Under the pieces are notes generated by a model. That model worked only from the letters and a program-made list of their open reading frames with translations. It was not told the DNA's origin and did not search any database. Below, piece after piece: positions 8,392-15,617 of a DNA stretch of 64,000 nt. A program made the position numbers and the translations under genes. The DNA comes from Thermoplasmata archaeon UBA61. GTDB lineage: Archaea; Thermoplasmatota; Thermoplasmata; Lutacidiplasmatales; UBA184. The DNA lies in assembly GCA_002503985.1 (NCBI GenBank), contig DASW01000003.1:1-64000 (forward strand). Reading direction: 5' to 3'. Numbering within the stretch: the first letter of the stretch is position 1; each line of letters opens with the position of its first letter.

Positions 8392-9438
8392 ATGCGCGAC
8401 GACGACCGGATGCTGAACCTCACCGATGTCGACTTCGGCAGCGGGATCGTCGGGGTCTGCGACATCTGCGGCGCGCGGCAAGCGGTCGTGGTCCTGAAGA
8501 AGGAGCGCTTCAAGCTCTGCGTCCTCGACTTCCTCAACAAGACCTGGATCAAGACCGACAAGAAGCCCGGCGTCCCCGCTCCCCTCTACCGGAGCGAGCG
8601 GGTCACCTTCGACACGGGAGCCACGAGCTCCGGAAAGGCCCAAGCGATTGTCCTTTCGCCCACGAAAGCTGTCAAGCACCCGGTCGTCCTGCTGACCCCG
8701 GACACCTACGGGATCACTACTACGCTCCTCGACGCGGGGATCCGGTTCGCGCGGGAAGGGTACGAAGTGCTCATCCCGGACATCGCCAAGACGGACGGTC
8801 GCGGAGCCGCCCTCCATATCGCCCTCCGCTCGAGCGCCCAGCTCCGCGGCGGCGTCGCGGTGGGCTCTCCCCAGGTCGCCAACCTCCTCCGTCTCTACGG
8901 GGATGGCCTCGAATACCTGCGCAGCCGCGAGATGGTCGACGCCTCGAAGTCCGCGGTCTTCGGGACGTCGTACGGCGCGAGCCTCGCCCTCGCGCTCGCC
9001 GCAGGGGACACCCGCCTCGCCGCGGTGGCCCTTGCCTACCCGATGCCGGTGAAACCCGCCGACCTCGCGAAGCTCATCACCGTGCCCCTCCTCTACCTGC
9101 GGGGCTCGTCCGACCGCTCGTCCCCCAAGGCATGGGCCCAGCTGGTCGCCGCCCAATCTGCGAGCAAGAACTCGTTCGAGTTCGTCGAGATCCCCGGGGC
9201 CCGCCATGACTTCCTCGCTCGGGACCTCCGCGGGTACAAGGTCGGCCCCGCCGAAGCCGGGTGGACATGGATCCTCGCATTCCTCAAGAGAAACCTAGTC
9301 CCCCCGCCCCCCAAACCACCCACGATGCCTCCCAAGCCGGCCGCCCCGGCGGCTGCCGCGGCCCCCGTCGCGAAGCCCCCGGCCCCGGCTCCCTCGCCCG
9401 CGGCGAAGGCTTCCCCGGTGGTAGCATCGGCCAGGTGA
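8392..9438 (+). CDS. Alpha/beta hydrolase with N-terminal CxxC segment
   Basis: The 348-residue product contains a dienelactone-hydrolase-like fold: a nucleophile elbow GTSYGAS with Ser (bacterial dienelactone hydrolases use Cys), a candidate acid near GSSDRSSPKAW and a His in PGARHDF. Ahead of it is a short CDICGARQ segment that may be half of a zinc ribbon. The last 50 residues are a low-complexity Pro/Ala tail. It probably hydrolyses an ester or thioester in the cytoplasm, with unknown substrate. The ATG at 8392 follows the PIN gene by 39 bp. Confidence 0.8.
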   Translation: MRDDDRMLNLTDVDFGSGIVGVCDICGARQAVVVLKKERFKLCVLDFLNKTWIKTDKKPGVPAPLYRSERVTFDTGATSSGKAQAIVLSPTKAVKHPVVLLTPDTYGITTTLLDAGIRFAREGYEVLIPDIAKTDGRGAALHIALRSSAQLRGGVAVGSPQVANLLRLYGDGLEYLRSREMVDASKSAVFGTSYGASLALALAAGDTRLAAVALAYPMPVKPADLAKLITVPLLYLRGSSDRSSPKAWAQLVAAQSASKNSFEFVEIPGARHDFLARDLRGYKVGPAEAGWTWILAFLKRNLVPPPPKPPTMPPKPAAPAAAAAPVAKPPAPAPSPAAKASPVVASAR

Positions 9439-9604
9439 TCTGAGTCGGACCACGGCCCCTGCCCCGGCCTTCCCAGGAATGTGAGCACCCGTGCCCCCAG
9501 GAATTGTGGTGCACGGACAGTAAGGCCCTCACGTCCCTGGTGGAACGGTCGTCATGCGACCTGCCGGACGTTTCCTTGATATCGCTCGAGGGAAATAGCC
9601 GGGC

Positions 9605-10234
9605 GTGATTGGCCTCGTCGGTCAGCGGCCGGGGGGCGTCGGCGCGTACACCGGCGCGGACCAGCCCCCCGTCCAGGCGGACGACGGGTGGCTCCCTCCG
9701 GTCGAGGACGACCCGGTCCCTCCCGGGACGCTCGCGCCCCCGCCGCCCCGTCTCAGCGGCATATTTCGCGTATTTCAGATCCTCGTCGTCGTTATCGTGG
9801 CCGTCGTGATCGCGATGCTTGCGTTCGTGGTACCCGCGCAGTACTCCGAGCACCAGACCCTGACCCTCGACTACGAACTGGGCTGGCACCAATCGGTCTG
9901 CGTCCCCGACCAGACCGATTTCGGATCGCTCACGACCAACGTTTCCTTCACGTGGTCCACCCCGGGCTCCCCGATCCTGCTCCAGGCCTCGTACACCGTC
10001 TGGCCCGTGGGATGGCTCGAGCCCGGCAATCTGGTCGTCTACAACGGCACCGGAACGTCGGGAAGCGGCTGGTACACTTCAGGACCGTTCCCGGGGAACG
10101 ATGGGGTCGAGTTCTTTGATGCCTTCGCCGGTTCCAGTCCCCTCGTCTCCCCCGTGACGGTCAGCCTCTCCTATTCGCTTCCCGGGGATTACCTGGGAGG
10201 TCCGACCACCGTGCCCTTCTCCTGTGGTCACTAG
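9605..10234 (+). CDS. Signal-anchored extracellular protein, function unknown
   Basis: The 209-residue product has a Pro-rich cytoplasmic N-terminus, one membrane helix at about residues 57-77 (ILVVVIVAVVIAMLAFVV), and an extracellular domain with NVS and NGT glycosylation sequons and two Cys (CVPDQ near residue 99 and C207) that could form a disulfide. The start is GTG at 9605; a TATA-like TTGATATC at 9577-9584 lies 25 bp upstream, which supports a leaderless start. Its architecture parallels the other anchored surface proteins in the window. Confidence 0.7.
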   Translation: MIGLVGQRPGGVGAYTGADQPPVQADDGWLPPVEDDPVPPGTLAPPPPRLSGIFRVFQILVVVIVAVVIAMLAFVVPAQYSEHQTLTLDYELGWHQSVCVPDQTDFGSLTTNVSFTWSTPGSPILLQASYTVWPVGWLEPGNLVVYNGTGTSGSGWYTSGPFPGNDGVEFFDAFAGSSPLVSPVTVSLSYSLPGDYLGGPTTVPFSCGH

Positions 10235-10286
10235 CCAGGCCCCGTGAGCGAGAAGGAGCAACGGACCGAGGAAGGCCCAGCTCGGT

Positions 10287-10309
10287 GCTGCCCTCCTCGG
10301 GAAGGCAGC
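10287..10309. terminator. Hairpin between convergent genes
   Basis: GCTGCC pairs with GGCAGC, with one mismatch and three more pairs inside, closed by a three-base loop. It lies between the surface protein gene ending at 10234 and the converging dehydrogenase gene ending at 10312, where a bidirectional terminator is expected. Confidence 0.4.
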
Positions 10310-10311
10310 GT

Positions 10312-11277
10312 TCAGGTCGGGTACTCGTAGAAGCCCTTACCGGTCTTTCGCCCGAGGCGGCCGGCGGCGACGAGGCGCCGCAGGAGCGGAGCGGGTCGGT
10401 ACTTCGAGTCCAGGTGCTCGAGATAGAGCGTTTCGACGACCTCGAGGCACACGTCGAGGCCGATCAGGTCGGCGAGCTCGAACGGTCCCATCGGCATCCG
10501 GGCTCCGGCCTTCATCGCGACGTCGATGTCCCGCGACGAGGCGACGTTCTCGTCCAACGCGAACGCGGCCTCGTTCAGGAGCGGGATCAACAGACGGTTG
10601 ACGACGAACGCGGGGGCTTCCTTCACCCGGATCGGGACGAGCGGGCCACGGTGGTTGCGGAGTCCGCCCAGGAACGCGATCGCGTCGGTGATGACGTCCT
10701 CCCGGGTTTCGACCCCCCCCGCGACCTCGACCAACGGCAGGACTGTAGCCGGATTGAAGAAGTGCATCACGAGCGTCGTCGGCGCGTGCTTGAGGCCGCG
10801 CGCGAGCCGCGTGATCGGTAGGGAAGAGGTGTTCGTGGCGATGACGGCCTGGTCGGGGACGATCCGGTCGAGGGCCTCGAGGACCGGTCGCTTCACTTCC
10901 AACCGCTCGAAGACCGCCTCGATGACGAGGTCGACCTCCGCGAACGGAGCGTACTCGGTCGTGCCGCGCACCCGAGCGATGACTTCGTCGCCCTGGGCGC
11001 GGGTGAACTTCGGGGCCAGTTTGGCGCGGACCTTCGCCTTCTGCTCTTCCGAGAGGTCTCCCGCGAGCTCCGAGATCCGGGTCATCTCCTTCTGGGCACG
11101 GTTCTCGTGGAACCGAACGAGCTCGTCCACGTACGCGCGGACCCGAGAGAGACCCTTCTCGACGAGCGGCGCATCGACGTCCATCAACACGACATCGACC
11201 CCGTTGAGCGCGAGGACCTCCGCGATCGCGGCTCCCATCGTCCCGGCGCCCACGACCCCTGCTTTTGCGACCTGCAT
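10312..11277 (-). CDS. 3-hydroxyacyl-CoA dehydrogenase
   Basis: This NAD-dependent cytoplasmic enzyme oxidises 3-hydroxyacyl-CoA to 3-ketoacyl-CoA in beta-oxidation or the reverse step in butanoate-type metabolism. The 321-residue product is slightly longer than the usual 280-residue Hbd form because of an inserted charged helix near residues 60-100. It has the Rossmann loop GAGTMG at the N-terminus, NTSSLP, the catalytic MHFFNPA block, a conserved NRLLIPLLNEA helix and GPFELADLIGLD in the C-terminal domain. It lies near the thiolase-like/DUF35 pair on the same strand, separated from it by a + strand tRNA gene, which suggests a shared acyl-CoA pathway but not one transcript. Confidence 0.95.
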   Translation of the reverse strand: MQVAKAGVVGAGTMGAAIAEVLALNGVDVVLMDVDAPLVEKGLSRVRAYVDELVRFHENRAQKEMTRISELAGDLSEEQKAKVRAKLAPKFTRAQGDEVIARVRGTTEYAPFAEVDLVIEAVFERLEVKRPVLEALDRIVPDQAVIATNTSSLPITRLARGLKHAPTTLVMHFFNPATVLPLVEVAGGVETREDVITDAIAFLGGLRNHRGPLVPIRVKEAPAFVVNRLLIPLLNEAAFALDENVASSRDIDVAMKAGARMPMGPFELADLIGLDVCLEVVETLYLEHLDSKYRPAPLLRRLVAAGRLGRKTGKGFYEYPT

Positions 11278-11472
11278 ACCGCTCTCCGCCGAGGCACCGC
11301 GGAACCGCTACATAACCTGCCGGTGAAGAGACCCCCGCGAAGACCCGTAACCTCGGTGGATCGGTGGGATTCCGAGTTGCGTAGTGATCCCGAATTCGGT
11401 CGCGAGCGCCCCGAGCCGGGCGGCCGGGGAGAGGCACGTCCGATGCGTTAGAGCGCCCCCACCATCCGAAGG

Positions 11473-11478
11473 TTTAAG
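11473..11478 (+). promoter_or_regulatory. TATA-like element of tRNA-Ser(GCT)
   Basis: TTTAAG centred about 30 bp ahead of the mature tRNA 5' end fits an archaeal TATA box with a start a few bases before the tRNA. Confidence 0.55.
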
Positions 11479-11504
11479 GCGCGGACGCGGCTCGACGGCT
11501 TCGC

Positions 11505-11620
11505 GCGGGGATAGCCCAGCCCGGTAAGGCGCAGGATTGCTAATCCTGTGGTGATTTCACCTCGGGGGTTCAAAAGGGGGGTCGGATGGACCGACCCCTC
11601 GGGACGTCCCCCTCCCCGCG
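11505..11620 (+). tRNA. tRNA-Ser(GCT) with an intron in the T loop
   Basis: The acceptor stem is GCGGGGA (11505-11511) paired with TCCCCGC (11613-11619), with G at 11620 as discriminator, as in archaeal serine tRNAs. The anticodon stem CAGGA/TCCTG carries the loop TTGCTAA with anticodon GCT. A long variable arm (GGTG, loop, CACC) confirms class II. The T stem GGGGG (11564-11568) pairs with CCCCC (11608-11612), but the T loop is split: TTCAAA, then 32 extra bases, then T. Removing 11575-11606 restores a standard TTCAAAT loop. CCA is not encoded. Programs that expect only anticodon-loop introns would miss or truncate this gene. Confidence 0.9.
11575..11606 (+). other. T-loop intron (position 59/60) of tRNA-Ser(GCT)
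   Basis: The 32-nt insert fits a bulge-helix-bulge. The exon stem is GGGGG/CCCCC. The central four positions pair TTCA with GGGA (T-A, T-G, C-G and one A/G mismatch). The three-base bulges are AAA (11573-11575) and CGT (11605-11607), and cutting after the second base of each gives the proposed junctions. The intron itself folds into GGGGTCGG/CCGACCCC with a five-base loop. Confidence 0.8.
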
Positions 11621-11623
11621 TCC

Positions 11624-11947
11624 CTACTGAGTCGGCTCGGGCCGGGCCCGATGGACGTCCCCGTCCCGCCGGACCTCGACGAGGTCCCCGGGGACGGGAA
11701 GCCCACCGTCCATGATCGCGAGGACGCGCACGGCGTCCGTCATCTCGACCAGGGCAAGTCGGTGCGGGGCGTGCCACCCCGACGCAGGGTAGTGGAGCTC
11801 GGTCGCGACCAGGACCCTTCCGACCGCCGAAGCGGAGTACGGCGCGCAGTCGGTCGAACCGCACTTCGGGCACGGCCCGTCCGTGGGCAAGAAACGAGCG
11901 TGGCAGGAGGTGCACCGCGTGAGCTCGAGGGTTGCGCCAAGGATCAT
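11624..11947 (-). CDS. DUF35-type zinc-ribbon/OB-fold protein, thiolase partner
   Basis: The 107-residue product has a rubredoxin-like zinc ribbon at its start (C12-x2-C15 and C26-x2-C29: CTSCHARF and CPKCGSTD) followed by a short beta-rich OB-fold domain (GRVLVATELHY, PGDLVEVRR). DUF35 proteins bind and bridge archaeal thiolase and HMG-CoA synthase subunits and channel CoA thioesters. Its ATG overlaps the stop of the thiolase-like gene by four bases (ATGA), so the two are translationally coupled and probably form a complex. Confidence 0.9.
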   Translation of the reverse strand: MILGATLELTRCTSCHARFLPTDGPCPKCGSTDCAPYSASAVGRVLVATELHYPASGWHAPHRLALVEMTDAVRVLAIMDGGLPVPGDLVEVRRDGDVHRARPEPTQ

Positions 11948-13077
11948 GCGGTCTCCCCTCCGAGAATGGTGACGAAGTTGTGGGTGCCGATCCCGCTCAC
12001 CGCGTGGGCGAGCCCGACCTTCGGTCGGGTGGCGACGGCATGAGAACCGGCTTCCCCCCGCAGCTGGAGGGCCACCTCACCGATGGCGGCCAGTCCCGAC
12101 GCCGCGATCGGGTGTCCCCGCCCGACCACGCCGCCGCTAGGGTTCACGGGGAGCCGGCCGTCGAGACCGACCCACCCTTTTTCGAACCAGTTCGGCGCCT
12201 CGCCCGGGCCGCAGAACCCGAGGTCCTCGAGGTGCATCAGGAGGAACGGCGAGAAGGCGTCATGGACTTCGACGAGATTGACCTCCTTGCGGGTGAGATG
12301 CGCGGCCTCGTAGGCGACCCGCGCCGCCACGCGGGTGGCCGCGAAGCTCGTCAACTCCTCGCGGTCGACGAGCCGCAGGGCGTCGAACCCTTGTCCCAGG
12401 CCGAGGACGGTCGCCGGGCCGGTCCCCTTTTCGAGGACCACTGCGGTCGCGCCGTCCGATATGGCCGAGCAATGGAGCAATCGAAGCGGAAGCGCCACGG
12501 CGCGGCTAGCGGCGACCTCTTGGGCGGTGACAGCCTTTTGAAAGTGGGCGTTCGGGTTCCTCGCCGCCATCGACCGGGCGTGGACCGCGGTGACGTCACA
12601 GATGTCGGTCGATAGCCCGTAGCGCTCTAGGTAGCGCGCCGTCACGATGGCCGCCAATCCGGGCATCGTCGCGCCTGCCGCGACCTCGCTCATATGGAGA
12701 GCGGCCGAGAGTTCCTTCGTGATCTCGGCGGTCGAGCGGTCCGTCATCTTCTCGGCCGCGATGACGAGAGCCCGCTCGTAACGGCCGGTTTCGAGGGCGA
12801 GGGCGGCGGTGTGGAAGGCCATCCCTCCGGTGCCGCTTGAGGAATCCACTCGGAACCCGGATGCGGACTCTAGCCCGAGCTGGCCCGCGAGCCGCGGCAG
12901 GAGCGCCTCGCGACCGTGCGAACCCTGTGCGAACATCGACCCGACGACGAGCAGGTCGACCGGTTTCCGGCCGATCCCCTCGAGGGCCAGGTTCGCGGCC
13001 TCCGTCGCGAGGGTGATGAGCCCCTCCGTGCGTTTCCCGAACCGACCCATCCCGACCGAAGCGACGTGGAGCGACAT
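11944..13077 (-). CDS. Thiolase-fold protein lacking the nucleophilic cysteine
   Basis: The 377-residue product is a thiolase-superfamily member of the SCP2-like archaeal group. It keeps VEVHDAFSPF and NPSGGVVGRGHPIAASG, which hold the His residues of the active site. At the position of the nucleophilic Cys (normally VExACAxG) it reads VDSSSGTGG, so Ser81 replaces the Cys; the DNA there (TCC TCA AGC) is unambiguous. It may therefore bind rather than make or cleave carbon-carbon bonds, or use another residue. ATG 13077 is preferred over ATG 13119 because the conserved strand begins directly after it (MSLHVASVGMGRF). It is coupled to the DUF35 gene downstream and starts 4 bp after the nuclease gene. 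Confidence 0.85.
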   Translation of the reverse strand: MSLHVASVGMGRFGKRTEGLITLATEAANLALEGIGRKPVDLLVVGSMFAQGSHGREALLPRLAGQLGLESASGFRVDSSSGTGGMAFHTAALALETGRYERALVIAAEKMTDRSTAEITKELSAALHMSEVAAGATMPGLAAIVTARYLERYGLSTDICDVTAVHARSMAARNPNAHFQKAVTAQEVAASRAVALPLRLLHCSAISDGATAVVLEKGTGPATVLGLGQGFDALRLVDREELTSFAATRVAARVAYEAAHLTRKEVNLVEVHDAFSPFLLMHLEDLGFCGPGEAPNWFEKGWVGLDGRLPVNPSGGVVGRGHPIAASGLAAIGEVALQLRGEAGSHAVATRPKVGLAHAVSGIGTHNFVTILGGETA

Positions 13078-13081
13078 CCCC

Positions 13082-13627
13082 TCACTCCGCTTGCCGTTCC
13101 ATAAGGAAGCGGACCTCATAGAGGAAGCGTGAGAGAGGCGATCCCTCCTCCCACCGAAGGATCCCGTTCCCCTCGGGGGTCTCGCTGACTTTAGGAAGTC
13201 TTCGGCAGACTAAGCGGAGAATCCCCGATTCCGGCGTCTTGCCCGTAACGAATACTCGCCAGGCCTCGGCCCCCCTAAAACCGACCCGACGGTAAGCGTA
13301 CAGCACTGTGAGGCCGACACGTTCGACCGCCTTACGATGCAACTCCAGCTGAGCGTTGGCGCGCCCGCTGGCCGCTGAAAATCGGATGACGGGTTCGGAC
13401 GACGCTTTGACCTCGAGGGGGACCGCGAACTCCCGGCGAAGGGCTACTAGGTCGAACCCCAGGGACCCAGCTGCACGGATGACGAGGAACGGCTGCTCGA
13501 TGAGCCGCTCGAACTCGGACCGCTCGGTCGGAGGGAGAGAGTGCGCGTAGCGGCGGACCGCGTCGGGCTGTCCCTCGAGGAGGCTGCGGAGCTCCCGTTC
13601 GTACGCGGAGGAGCTGTGTCCGACCAC
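13082..13627 (-). CDS. Holliday junction resolvase-like nuclease (Hjc family relative)
   Basis: The 181-residue product has the PD-(D/E)xK nuclease core of archaeal Hjc: an early Glu helix (SSAYERELRSLL), VIRAAGSLGFDLVAL with Asp59, and VPLEVKAS with Glu72 and Lys74. These are the expected metal-binding and catalytic residues. It differs from classical Hjc (about 130 residues) by roughly 20 extra residues between the first helix and the core, and by a longer C-terminus. The start is GTG at 13627, placed about 28 bp from a TATA box shared with the divergent ATPase gene. It is the first gene of a unit that continues into the thiolase-like gene 4 bp later. Confidence 0.75.
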   Translation of the reverse strand: MVGHSSSAYERELRSLLEGQPDAVRRYAHSLPPTERSEFERLIEQPFLVIRAAGSLGFDLVALRREFAVPLEVKASSEPVIRFSAASGRANAQLELHRKAVERVGLTVLYAYRRVGFRGAEAWRVFVTGKTPESGILRLVCRRLPKVSETPEGNGILRWEEGSPLSRFLYEVRFLMERQAE

Positions 13628-13650
13628 GGTGGGAGACTCCGTTGGTGGGA

Positions 13651-13658
13651 TAATATAA
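13651..13658. promoter_or_regulatory. Shared bidirectional TATA box
   Basis: TAATATAA reads as TTATATTA on the other strand. Its centre is 28 bp from the GTG of the Hjc-like gene (13627) and 30 bp from the GTG of the AAA+ gene (13685). Both distances fit leaderless transcription, so one element can serve both directions. Confidence 0.7.
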
Positions 13659-13684
13659 GTCGGTCGGAAGACTCGTGTTGGAAA

Positions 13685-15139
13685 GTGACCGCGTCGGCCG
13701 ACCTCGAGATCCTGGCATCGGACCTTCCGATAGCTCGGGTCCTCGCGACGATGGTCGCGGACTCCGACCGGCGGCGGACCGTCCGCGGCCTGGCGGCTCA
13801 GCCGGCGAGATTTCGACTCTCGGAGCTCCGGACTCGTCTGCTCCGCGAGCGGGTGTTCAAAGACTCATCACGCCTGCTCACTCGCCTCAAGCGACGGGGT
13901 CTCCTTCTCGAGCTCCCTGAAGGGAAAGGCGAGAAGGTCTACCAGGTCCCGTACCCCGAGGAGCTGCGCCAGCTGTTGCTCGACGAGCTCGAACGCTCCG
14001 AGGCCGTGGAGACCTCCGCGCTTGGCCCCGTACCCGACGAGCGGGCCGAGATACGGGCGATGGATGGGGAGTTCCTGGACCGCCTTCGCGAGGTCCTCCG
14101 GGACCGTCTCGAAGCTACGGTGGAGTTCGGGAAGACCTTCAACGTCCAGAAGCTCGCCGGGTACCTGAAGGGACTCTTCGGAGAGGAACTCTACTTCGAC
14201 TCGCTCATCTCGATCCTCCAGCAGTACGCCCTCGCCGACGCACCGCTCCTCGCGCCCACCGGACGGCCCACCGGAACGACCGGGTTCCACCTCGCCCTCT
14301 TCGGCCCGCCGGGGACCGGCAAGACGTTCTCGATCGACGACATCGTTCGGGGGAACCCCCGGAGCGGCGTTCCACCCCACGGCCTTCCGGGCCGGAACCG
14401 CTACTGCGGTGGGATCACCCCGGTGCAGTTCCTCCGGGTGGGGGCGGCCTACACCGGCCGGACGTTCAACTTCATCGTTCCCGAGTTCAACGACTGGTTC
14501 AAGTACCGTGGAATGGTCGAGCCGTTGAAGCTCGTCATGGAGCAGCGAGAAGTGAAGTGGGAGACGACCTTCGGCACGGTCGGGCCCTACACGTTCCGCT
14601 CGTTCTTCTCGGTCAACTACAACGTCCGGACCGCCGGGGCCCAGGACTACTGGACCACGATTGCGGACCCCAACTTCGCCGCGCTCGAGGACCGGATGCT
14701 CCTTCGGTTCCACCCCATGACCCGGGCCCGGTTCCGCGCCGTGGAAGCGAGCTCCGAGCGGCTCGAGCTGGGAGAGCTCGATTTCTCGCTTGCGGAGAAG
14801 ATCCGGGACCACCTCACCCTCGTGTACGCGGTCGAGACCGGGCACCCGCTCGTCGCCGGAAAGTTCCGGACCCGACCGGTCCGGCTCGAGCGGACCCTCT
14901 ACGAGAAGCTCCGCGAGGTCTCCGAGCGGGCGCTCAAGACCACGGACTTCCCGAAGTTCTCACCCCGGCTCAAGTCGCGCGCCGTCCGGCTCGCCGCGGC
15001 CGCGTCCCTGCTCACGTACTTCGCGACCTCTCCGCAGGAGACCGTGAAGATCGGCCCTGAGGAGTCCGAATTCGCCCGTCGCTTCTATGAGGAGGAGATC
15101 CGTGCCCGAGAGGGCCGCCACGGACGCGCCGCGGGGTAA
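13685..15139 (+). CDS. AAA+ ATPase with N-terminal helical/winged-helix region
   Basis: The 484-residue product has a Walker A motif GPPGTGKT at residues 207-214, a hydrophobic strand TFNFIVPEFND in the Walker B position, and a sensor-1-like SFFSVNYN with its Asn. Residues 1-200 are helical and basic and include a winged-helix-like segment (RLLTRLKRRGLLLEL). An apparent arginine-rich C-terminal lid follows. The longer frame could begin at 13541, but that would lie upstream of the TATA box; GTG 13685 is at leaderless distance from it. The partner is divergently transcribed with an Hjc-like nuclease, so a role in DNA processing is plausible but not shown. Confidence 0.8.
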   Translation: MTASADLEILASDLPIARVLATMVADSDRRRTVRGLAAQPARFRLSELRTRLLRERVFKDSSRLLTRLKRRGLLLELPEGKGEKVYQVPYPEELRQLLLDELERSEAVETSALGPVPDERAEIRAMDGEFLDRLREVLRDRLEATVEFGKTFNVQKLAGYLKGLFGEELYFDSLISILQQYALADAPLLAPTGRPTGTTGFHLALFGPPGTGKTFSIDDIVRGNPRSGVPPHGLPGRNRYCGGITPVQFLRVGAAYTGRTFNFIVPEFNDWFKYRGMVEPLKLVMEQREVKWETTFGTVGPYTFRSFFSVNYNVRTAGAQDYWTTIADPNFAALEDRMLLRFHPMTRARFRAVEASSERLELGELDFSLAEKIRDHLTLVYAVETGHPLVAGKFRTRPVRLERTLYEKLREVSERALKTTDFPKFSPRLKSRAVRLAAAASLLTYFATSPQETVKIGPEESEFARRFYEEEIRAREGRHGRAAG

Positions 15140-15617
15140 GCGCGAACGGACCGTCCGGTTCCGCCGGCCGGCCGCCGAGGTCGTCCAGCGGGCCGCTCGG
15201 CGCGTCGTGCGGGGCGGCAAGGCCTCGTTCGCGTCCCAGGCCGAGTTCCAAAGAGCGCTCCTGAAGCTGCTCCGTCGGGACGAGCCCCTCGCGGTCCTCG
15301 GGGGAGCGCGCCTGCGCCGACTGCTCATCGACGTCCCCGGCGTCCGAATGACCGTCCGCTTCACCGAACGGGCAACGGCCCGGCCTCTCGTGGCGTGTCC
15401 CGTCTGCAGTTCGCCGCTTGCTCCGATCCATAACCGCACGCTCACGGGCGGAACGGTGGTGCTCGGCCAGCGCTGCACTCGCTGCGATTACTGGACCCAC
15501 GGGGCCCGACGAGTGCCGGTCCGCTATCTCTTCAGCGAAGCGGGGATCGACGGTCGGCCACGACGGATGGAGGACGCGCGCCCGTCGTCCCGTCGTTCGC
15601 CTCAAGGCGGAACGTAA
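15102..15617 (+). CDS. Zinc-ribbon protein of unknown function
   Basis: The 171-residue product is basic at the N-terminus and carries one zinc ribbon near residues 98-130 (CPVCSSPL and RCTRCDYW). GTG 15102 is chosen because a strong Shine-Dalgarno GAGGAGGAG lies just upstream; an ATG at 15087 lies inside that signal. The gene overlaps the 3' end of the AAA+ gene by 38 bp, so the two are probably coupled. Its 3' end overlaps the converging surface protein gene by 16 bp. I do not recognise the family. Confidence 0.7.
   Translation: MPERAATDAPRGKRERTVRFRRPAAEVVQRAARRVVRGGKASFASQAEFQRALLKLLRRDEPLAVLGGARLRRLLIDVPGVRMTVRFTERATARPLVACPVCSSPLAPIHNRTLTGGTVVLGQRCTRCDYWTHGARRVPVRYLFSEAGIDGRPRRMEDARPSSRRSPQGGT

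Noticed and set aside
6276..8561. 761-codon minus-strand open frame opposite the acyl-CoA synthetase and PIN genes
   Set aside because: It spans several real genes and intergenic gaps on the other strand, and its composition is that of a shadow frame.
13541..13684. Longer start for the AAA+ ATPase at 13541
   Set aside because: It would overlap the divergent nuclease gene and begin upstream of the TATA box that lies at the right distance from GTG 13685.
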